A DNA stretch of 10,814 nucleotides from an uncultured Bacteroidota bacterium (lineage in GTDB: Bacteria > Bacteroidota > Bacteroidia > Chitinophagales > Chitinophagaceae). Location of the stretch: positions 1-10,814 of the forward strand of contig CAINOM010000715.1 in the NCBI GenBank assembly GCA_903851455.1, written 5' to 3'. The position numbers and the translations under genes are program-made. This document shows positions 5,310-10,814 of this stretch, piece by piece (within the stretch, counting starts at the first letter, position 1; every line of letters starts with the position of its first letter). The notes below the pieces were generated by a model that was not told where the DNA came from, searched no databases, and saw only the letters and a program-made list of their open reading frames with translations.

Positions 5310-7757
5310 ATGAGAAAAAGTTTTTACCTCCCAGGATTACTTGCATTTTGCTTTATTTTCTTTTCTGCGGCTGTTAAAGCAGCGCCGGCAGATACAGTTG
5401 TAATCCTCAGCAACCCTGTTAATGACACTATCTTCCCGGGCTTCACTGCTCATTTTTCTGTAACAGCTAAGGATACCCCGTCTGCTACTGCCCTGAATTT
5501 TTCGTGGCAGGAATCTACAGATGGAGGCGCGACCTGGAACAACTTTGCGTTTTTCGGGCCGACCACCGATACGACCACATCAATATCTGTTACCCCTGCT
5601 ATTGGAGCCGGAAATGGTAATTTATACAGGTGTGTTGTCTTTAATGACAATGGCAATGACACCTCCTTTGCAGCAGAACTTGTTGTGCTGACAGGTAACC
5701 CACCGCAGATACTTTCAAATCCACGTGATACGACGGTTTGTGTAACGGCATCTGCTCATTTTTCTGTAACCGCTGTAGACACGCCCGGAATTTTACCGAT
5801 ATCGTACACCTGGTTTGAATCTTCAGATGGCGGCGCGACCTGGGATTCTGTAAGTCATGATTTCGACCTCACAGATCTTTCTGGTTTGACTACGCACACA
5901 CTAAGCATGGCATCTGGTTATTTGCTGCTGCACAGTGGCTATGAATACATGGTTGTTGTTGGCAATGACAGTGGTATGAATGCTTCTACTGCAGCTACGC
6001 TTAACGTAGACATCATTACCGGTCTGGATATCATTGGCCCTACTCATATTTGCTTAGGTTCATCTGCAGAACTTACTTCATCTTATCCGGGCGGTACTTG
6101 GAGCGGCGTTAATTTTGCAGTAGATACGGTTGAAAGTGGTACGGTCTTTACCCGCGCTCCGGGCACTGACACGATCACTTACACGATCCATAACACTTGT
6201 GGTTCTGTGAGCACCAGCATTTTCGAAACAGTTGATACCGTGCTGACCGGCCTTCCTATTTCTGGTCCTGATGCAACATGTGTAGGTCACACGATCACCC
6301 TGACCAATCCTAATCCAGGAGGTACATGGAGCACTACAGACGCTGCTGTTTATGTTAGCCCTTCAGGAATGGTAGATGGCCTTCTCGCCGGTACCGGAAC
6401 TATTCATTATGCCATTACCAACTCTTGTAATACTGCGGATGTCACTTATACGGTACAGGTAGATACAGTTCTTGACCATGGAACCGTTTCTGGTCCCTCT
6501 GAGGTTTGCGCCGGATCATGGGTTGCCTTTACTGCATCAGCGATTGATGGCATCTGGATAACCAGCAGTTCTGCTATCGCAGTTGTAGATGGAGGTGGTA
6601 ATGTAACTGGTATAAGCGAAGGCGTTGCAGTAATATCTTATTATCTCTCTAATGCATGTGGCGTAAGCGTCGCAACCGATACGATACACGTATCAGGCAC
6701 TGTAAGCCACATCATGGGCCTCGATAGTGTAGGTGTTGGTTACACACGCCTCCTTACAGACAGCATACCCGGCGGCACATGGGTGAGCCTGGATCCTTCA
6801 ACTGCTACAGTAGGCAGCGCTTCAGGTCTTGTTACCGGTGTGGCAACAGGTACTGTCAGCATTGGCTACACGGTTACAAACGCATGCGGTACGTCTTCTG
6901 CTTCAATTGTGATGATCGTGGGCACAGCGAGTGCTGGTGCTATTCATGGAGCCGATACCGTTTGTCGCGGTTTTACAATTACCCTGGCAGACACGCTCGC
7001 ATCAGGTGGCTTCTGGACAAGTAAACATGATTCAGTGGCTACTGTTGATAGTTTCTCGGGCGTAGTTACCGGTGTTTCTAAAGGGGTAGATTCAGTTTAT
7101 TATAACTATACAAATGCTTTTGGCAGCACAAGGGTTTCGTACCCGGTTATTGTTGAGCAGCGCCCTGTAGACAGCATAGGTCATCCTAATATCTTTTCAA
7201 TGGGCGGATCTTATCTTCTGGTCGGATATGTTTTCATAAAAGATACTGTAGTCATTGATTCAACTCATGTTGGTGGCATTGCGACACCATATGCTGTGGA
7301 CAGCTCGATATGGAAACCAACAGCGGGTACCTGGGTCAGCAGCGATCCTTCCATCGCTCTTTTCGTTAGTGGTCCGAGCTCAGGCTACCTTGTTATTCAC
7401 GGTGTCGGTATAGCTACCGTTACCTATACTACGTCCAACCGTTGTGGCACAAGTGATACATCATTTACGATCGTGATACCTTTCGTGTCAGGTGTGAACG
7501 ATCCCGCAAACAACACTTCGATACTTAACGTTTATCCTAACCCGTCTACGGGCAACTTTACAGTAAACATTGCATCGGCAATAACGGAGCAAGCTGTGGT
7601 TACCGTTACTAACATGGTAGGTGAGAAAGTGAAAGAATTTACGATCTCTACCAATCAGGCCGCTGAATTGTCCCTCGATCAGCCGGATGGCGTGTACTTT
7701 ATCAGCACTACCACATCTACGGGTAAGTATTCCGCTAAGATCACGATTACTAAGTAG
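5310..7757 (+). CDS. Secreted Ig/Big2-like multi-domain protein with T9SS C-terminal sorting domain
   Basis: The 815-residue product starts with a signal peptide (residues 1-24, cleavage near VKA|AP). Two Ig-like domains of the 'DGGATW' type follow (about 31-128 and 133-234). Then come about six Big2-like repeats (240-725), each with a GP..VC.G start, a (P)GGTW turn, a V..TG....G T..I.Y core and a TN.CG end. The first cysteine falls at 248, 324, 400 and 552, that is on a 76-residue period. The last repeat (about 620-725) is longer and carries an insertion. Residues 739-815 are a type A T9SS sorting domain: VYPNPSTGNF (741-750), VTNMVGEKV, DGVYFI (793-798) and a KITITK end. The protein is thus expected to cross the outer membrane through T9SS and be released or attached to the surface. 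No catalytic domain is visible; an adhesive or structural role is inference. It is monocistronic between its promoter and the terminator at 7779. Confidence 0.92.
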   Translation: MRKSFYLPGLLAFCFIFFSAAVKAAPADTVVILSNPVNDTIFPGFTAHFSVTAKDTPSATALNFSWQESTDGGATWNNFAFFGPTTDTTTSISVTPAIGAGNGNLYRCVVFNDNGNDTSFAAELVVLTGNPPQILSNPRDTTVCVTASAHFSVTAVDTPGILPISYTWFESSDGGATWDSVSHDFDLTDLSGLTTHTLSMASGYLLLHSGYEYMVVVGNDSGMNASTAATLNVDIITGLDIIGPTHICLGSSAELTSSYPGGTWSGVNFAVDTVESGTVFTRAPGTDTITYTIHNTCGSVSTSIFETVDTVLTGLPISGPDATCVGHTITLTNPNPGGTWSTTDAAVYVSPSGMVDGLLAGTGTIHYAITNSCNTADVTYTVQVDTVLDHGTVSGPSEVCAGSWVAFTASAIDGIWITSSSAIAVVDGGGNVTGISEGVAVISYYLSNACGVSVATDTIHVSGTVSHIMGLDSVGVGYTRLLTDSIPGGTWVSLDPSTATVGSASGLVTGVATGTVSIGYTVTNACGTSSASIVMIVGTASAGAIHGADTVCRGFTITLADTLASGGFWTSKHDSVATVDSFSGVVTGVSKGVDSVYYNYTNAFGSTRVSYPVIVEQRPVDSIGHPNIFSMGGSYLLVGYVFIKDTVVIDSTHVGGIATPYAVDSSIWKPTAGTWVSSDPSIALFVSGPSSGYLVIHGVGIATVTYTTSNRCGTSDTSFTIVIPFVSGVNDPANNTSILNVYPNPSTGNFTVNIASAITEQAVVTVTNMVGEKVKEFTISTNQAAELSLDQPDGVYFISTTTSTGKYSAKITITK
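5400..6011 (+). repeat. Tandem Ig-like domains retaining near-identical DNA patches at a 306-bp offset
   Basis: The two N-terminal Ig-like domains share DNA identity at a constant offset of 306 bp (102 codons). A 19-base exact match, CTGCTCATTTTTCTGTAAC, occurs at 5446-5464 and 5752-5770. A second patch, CAGATGG[A/C]GGCGCGACCTGG, starts at 5518 and 5824. Intervening segments have diverged. This suggests an internal duplication, with conserved patches kept by selection or conversion. Confidence 0.75.
6027..7484 (+). repeat. Array of Big2-like protein repeats with a period near 76 residues (about 228 bp)
   Basis: Conserved positions recur through residues 240-725. The turn tryptophan is at 264, 340, 416, 491, 569 and 675, and the second cysteine is at 297, 373, 450, 526 and 712. 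The DNA copies have diverged, so these are old protein-level repeats rather than recent tandem DNA repeats. The sixth repeat is longer than the rest. Confidence 0.8.
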
Positions 7758-7778
7758 TCTGTTATTTCATTCATAGTT

Positions 7779-7811
7779 AAAGAGCCGGCAACTTGCCGGC
7801 TCTTTCGTTTT
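7779..7811 (+). terminator. Strong rho-independent terminator after the T9SS cargo gene
   Basis: AAAGAGCCGGCAA (7779-7791) and TTGCCGGCTCTTT (7793-7805) are perfect 13-base inverse arms around a single C. In RNA the innermost pairs would open to form a loop. A T-rich tail (TTTCGTTTT) follows. It separates the cargo gene from enolase. Confidence 0.92.
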
Positions 7812-7820
7812 CATTACTAA

Positions 7821-9197
<1,377 letters not shown>

Positions 9198-9276
9198 TCG
9201 AGGCTCGCGGCTGATCTTGTGGATATGTTGATAATGACGGGCGGTCGGGATGTGTGAAGTTGCTTAATTTTCAGGT

Positions 9277-9591
9277 ATGATGAAGAAGTTGCTAAAGGTG
9301 GTAACCAACAAGTATTTTATCGCTTCGGTATTGTTCCTGTCGTGGACACTGTTCTTCGATCAGAACGACTGGTTCTCGCTGCAGCAAAGACAGAAGGAGC
9401 TGAATGGGGTAAAGGATAATATTAAGTACCTGAATACCGAGATCACACGTATGAATACCGAGCGTACCAATCTGCTTACCAATCCGCAAAAACTGGAACA
9501 ATATGCCCGTGAAAACTACCGCATGAAGCACGACGGCGAAGATGTTTACGTTATTGACGACGCCTCTGAAAATAACAACGCGGTTAAATAG
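9277..9591 (+). CDS. FtsB/DivIC-like septum formation initiator family protein
   Basis: This 104-residue bitopic protein has a short basic N-terminus (MMKKLLK). One membrane segment spans about residues 13-27 (YFIASVLFLSWTLFF), followed by a periplasmic coiled coil (about 34-68). The family ends in the conserved short motif KLEQYARENYRMKHDGEDV (72-90). FtsB/DivIC proteins form a complex with FtsL and FtsQ/DivIB in the divisome and help activate septal peptidoglycan synthesis. Length and layout fit. Sequence alone does not separate FtsB from DivIC naming in this phylum, so I leave the symbol blank. The start could be Met1 (9277) or Met2 (9280). It follows eno and is closed by the terminator at 9625. 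Confidence 0.92.
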   Translation: MMKKLLKVVTNKYFIASVLFLSWTLFFDQNDWFSLQQRQKELNGVKDNIKYLNTEITRMNTERTNLLTNPQKLEQYARENYRMKHDGEDVYVIDDASENNNAVK

Positions 9592-9624
9592 TGCGGCGGA
9601 AGATATTAAAAATGCAATGCAGAT

Positions 9625-9651
9625 AGCCCCGGCTTTTAAGCCGGGGTTTTT
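9625..9651 (+). terminator. Strong rho-independent terminator after the ftsB-like gene
   Basis: CCCCGGCTT (9627-9635) pairs with AAGCCGGGG (9638-9646), extended by G-U and A-U pairs on the outside. A run of five T ends at 9651. It closes the probable eno-ftsB unit. Confidence 0.93.
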
Positions 9652-9700
9652 AATGAACAAACACACAGGCTTTAGCTGAAATACACCCCATGACACCTGT

Positions 9701-9736
9701 ATACTAATTCTCAGACTTACAACTCCAGAATAGTAT
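9701..9736. repeat. Imperfect inverted repeat in the 9652-9839 intergenic region
   Basis: ATACTAATTCT (9701-9711) pairs with AGAATAGTAT (9727-9736) if one A is bulged, around a 15-base loop. A second short hairpin, TTGCG/CGCAA, lies at 9784-9801. No gene is visible in this 188-base gap. The arms are AT-rich, so their significance is uncertain. Confidence 0.35.
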
Positions 9737-9839
9737 TTCGTTATGCTCAGATAAAAAGAAATTCTGTTAAAGTAAGCATGCCCTTGCGTTGTATGTCGCA
9801 AATTGTAGCCACCTTTGAGCTTCTATTTTATATTGCTAA

Positions 9840-10340
9840 ATGATTACAGTAATTGCAGGCACCAATCGTTCAGACAGCATGACGCTGCGGACAGCCAATC
9901 TCTATCTTAAACTATTGTCCGAAAAGCATGAGAATGTCCGGCTGCTGTCGCTGGAAAATAAGAACGTATGGGAGCGGGGAGCAGAGATGCTGGCCCTCGA
10001 AAAAGAATACCTGGTACCGGCAGAAAAATTTGTATTCATAATGCCGGAGTACAATGCAAGTTTCCCTGGAATATTGAAGCTGATGATGGACAACAGCGAT
10101 ATCAAAAAGTGCTGGTGGTATAAGAAGGCAGCATTAGTGGGCGTATCAGATGGCAGGGCTGGCAACCTTCGCGGCATTGAGCACATGACGTCTATTTTGC
10201 ACTATATGAAGGTGCATGTGCTCTATAACAAGGTGTTGCTTTCACGCATCAATGAGGAGATAGACAACAGCGGCAATTTGATCAAGGCAGATACGAAAGC
10301 AATGATAGCTTTGCAGATAGAAGAGTTCTTAAAATTTTAA
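9840..10340 (+). CDS. NADPH-dependent FMN reductase family flavoprotein
   Basis: The 166-residue product has a flavodoxin-like fold of the NADPH-dependent FMN reductase (FMN_red) family. The phosphate-binding loop GTNRSDSMT is at residues 7-15. The flavin-contacting motif MPEYNASFPGILK is at 68-80, close to the family pattern PEYN.S.PG.LK. GRAGNLRG (105-112) is the second conserved loop. Members bind FMN and reduce flavins, quinones, azo compounds or metals using NAD(P)H in the cytosol; the substrate here cannot be told. A poor promoter match, CACCTTTG at 9810-9817, is the only candidate upstream, and no Shine-Dalgarno sequence is seen. The next gene starts 10 bases after the stop codon, which suggests an operon. 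Confidence 0.9.
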   Translation: MITVIAGTNRSDSMTLRTANLYLKLLSEKHENVRLLSLENKNVWERGAEMLALEKEYLVPAEKFVFIMPEYNASFPGILKLMMDNSDIKKCWWYKKAALVGVSDGRAGNLRGIEHMTSILHYMKVHVLYNKVLLSRINEEIDNSGNLIKADTKAMIALQIEEFLKF

Positions 10341-10350
10341 AGCGCAAAAT

Positions 10351-10814
10351 ATGGCACTAAGGTTGATCATCATTCTCAGTATTATCGGGCTGGCCGAGTA
10401 TTACAGCTTTATTGTCGTTCGCTCAGCCGTGCGCAACATGCCGCCGCCATGGCGCCTGGGAATAACCATTGCCTACCTGGCACTGACCATATTGAGCTGG
10501 CTCGGTCTCATATTCATCCGACAGATCAACTGGGCCAATGTGCCGCACCTGCTGCGCAACGTGTACATCGCTTTTGTACTTGGCTTCGTGGTGGGCAAGA
10601 TACTCATACTCATAGTTATGGTGCTCGATGACATCCGCAGGCTGTTTACGTGGCTCATCACTGCTATAGCATACAACAATACTTCTTCTACTACCGAGGG
10701 CACTAATGCTATCGAGCGCTCGGTATTCATTAAGCGCACTGCACTGGTGCTTGGCGGGCTCTCCCTGCTTGGGTTTACCTGGGGCATAAAGAACAGGTAT
10801 AGCTATCGGGTGCG
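10351..10814 (+). CDS. Membrane-anchored metallophosphoesterase, N-terminal part only
   Basis: The frame is open from ATG 10351 to the right edge, giving 154 residues. It contains three membrane segments (about 2-23, 36-56 and 71-92), a hydrophilic linker (93-124), and a fourth hydrophobic segment after FIKR (about 129-145). It ends in WGIKNRYSYRV. This layout, with a DDIRRLF loop and a final G....Y.YRV just before the expected catalytic domain, is what I know from Bacteroidota membrane-bound calcineurin-like metallophosphoesterases (YkuE-like). The metal-binding motifs (DxH, GD, GNHD) would lie downstream, outside the window, so the assignment rests on the N-terminal pattern only. It begins 10 bases after the FMN reductase stop codon and is probably co-transcribed with that gene. 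Confidence 0.68.
   Translation, partial: MALRLIIILSIIGLAEYYSFIVVRSAVRNMPPPWRLGITIAYLALTILSWLGLIFIRQINWANVPHLLRNVYIAFVLGFVVGKILILIVMVLDDIRRLFTWLITAIAYNNTSSTTEGTNAIERSVFIKRTALVLGGLSLLGFTWGIKNRYSYRV

Noticed and set aside
5310..7757. Repetitive sequence considered as a CRISPR-like or tandem DNA repeat array
   Set aside because: The repetition is at protein level, with a period near 76 residues in an uninterrupted reading frame with a signal peptide and T9SS tail.
9653..9679. Eight-codon frame just after the ftsB terminator
   Set aside because: It begins within a few bases of the terminator T-run and has no supporting signal.
9292..9801. Open frame of 169 codons on the minus strand across the ftsB-like gene and its downstream gap
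   Set aside because: It runs through a strong plus-strand terminator and the real septum gene; there is no domain and no plausible start context.

Overview
This window is an ordinary chromosomal stretch from a member of the Bacteroidota, probably the Chitinophagales/Chitinophagaceae. The support is a large secreted protein ending in a type IX secretion (T9SS) C-terminal sorting domain, several TAnnTTTG promoter elements (the Bacteroidota -7 consensus), few Shine-Dalgarno sequences, and a membrane-anchored metallophosphoesterase N-terminus of the type found in this phylum. The lineage below phylum level is inference. I see no mobile element, phage gene, CRISPR array, tRNA or rRNA.

Layout. Positions 1-2210 (minus strand, cut by the left edge) encode a secreted two-half M16 zinc peptidase. 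A divergent intergenic region (2211-2398) separates it from a plus-strand run: a BaiN/YhiN-type flavoprotein (2399-3619), dapB of lysine/diaminopimelate synthesis (3689-4450), a small lipoprotein of unknown function (4604-5008) whose terminator overlaps its own stop codon, and a 289-base non-coding stretch rich in inverted repeats (5021-5309). Next comes an 815-residue secreted multi-domain Ig/Big2-like protein with a T9SS tail (5310-7757), closed by a near-perfect palindromic terminator. Then follow enolase (7908-9197), an FtsB/DivIC-like septum protein (9277-9591) with a strong terminator, an NADPH-dependent FMN reductase family protein (9840-10340), and, 10 bases later, the start of a membrane-anchored metallophosphoesterase cut by the right edge.

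How the genes relate. Most are housekeeping or envelope genes rather than one pathway. eno and the ftsB-like gene sit together with a single terminator after the second, an arrangement also known from proteobacteria. The FMN reductase and the metallophosphoesterase look like an operon. The M16 peptidase, the lipoprotein and the T9SS cargo protein are all exported, so envelope and secreted functions alternate with core metabolism.

I did not find a convincing undescribed system. The features most worth a second look are the reciprocal loss of cysteines between neighbouring Ig/Big2-like repeats in the 815-residue protein, the hairpin-rich leader in front of it, and paired direct repeats flanking the flavoprotein promoter.
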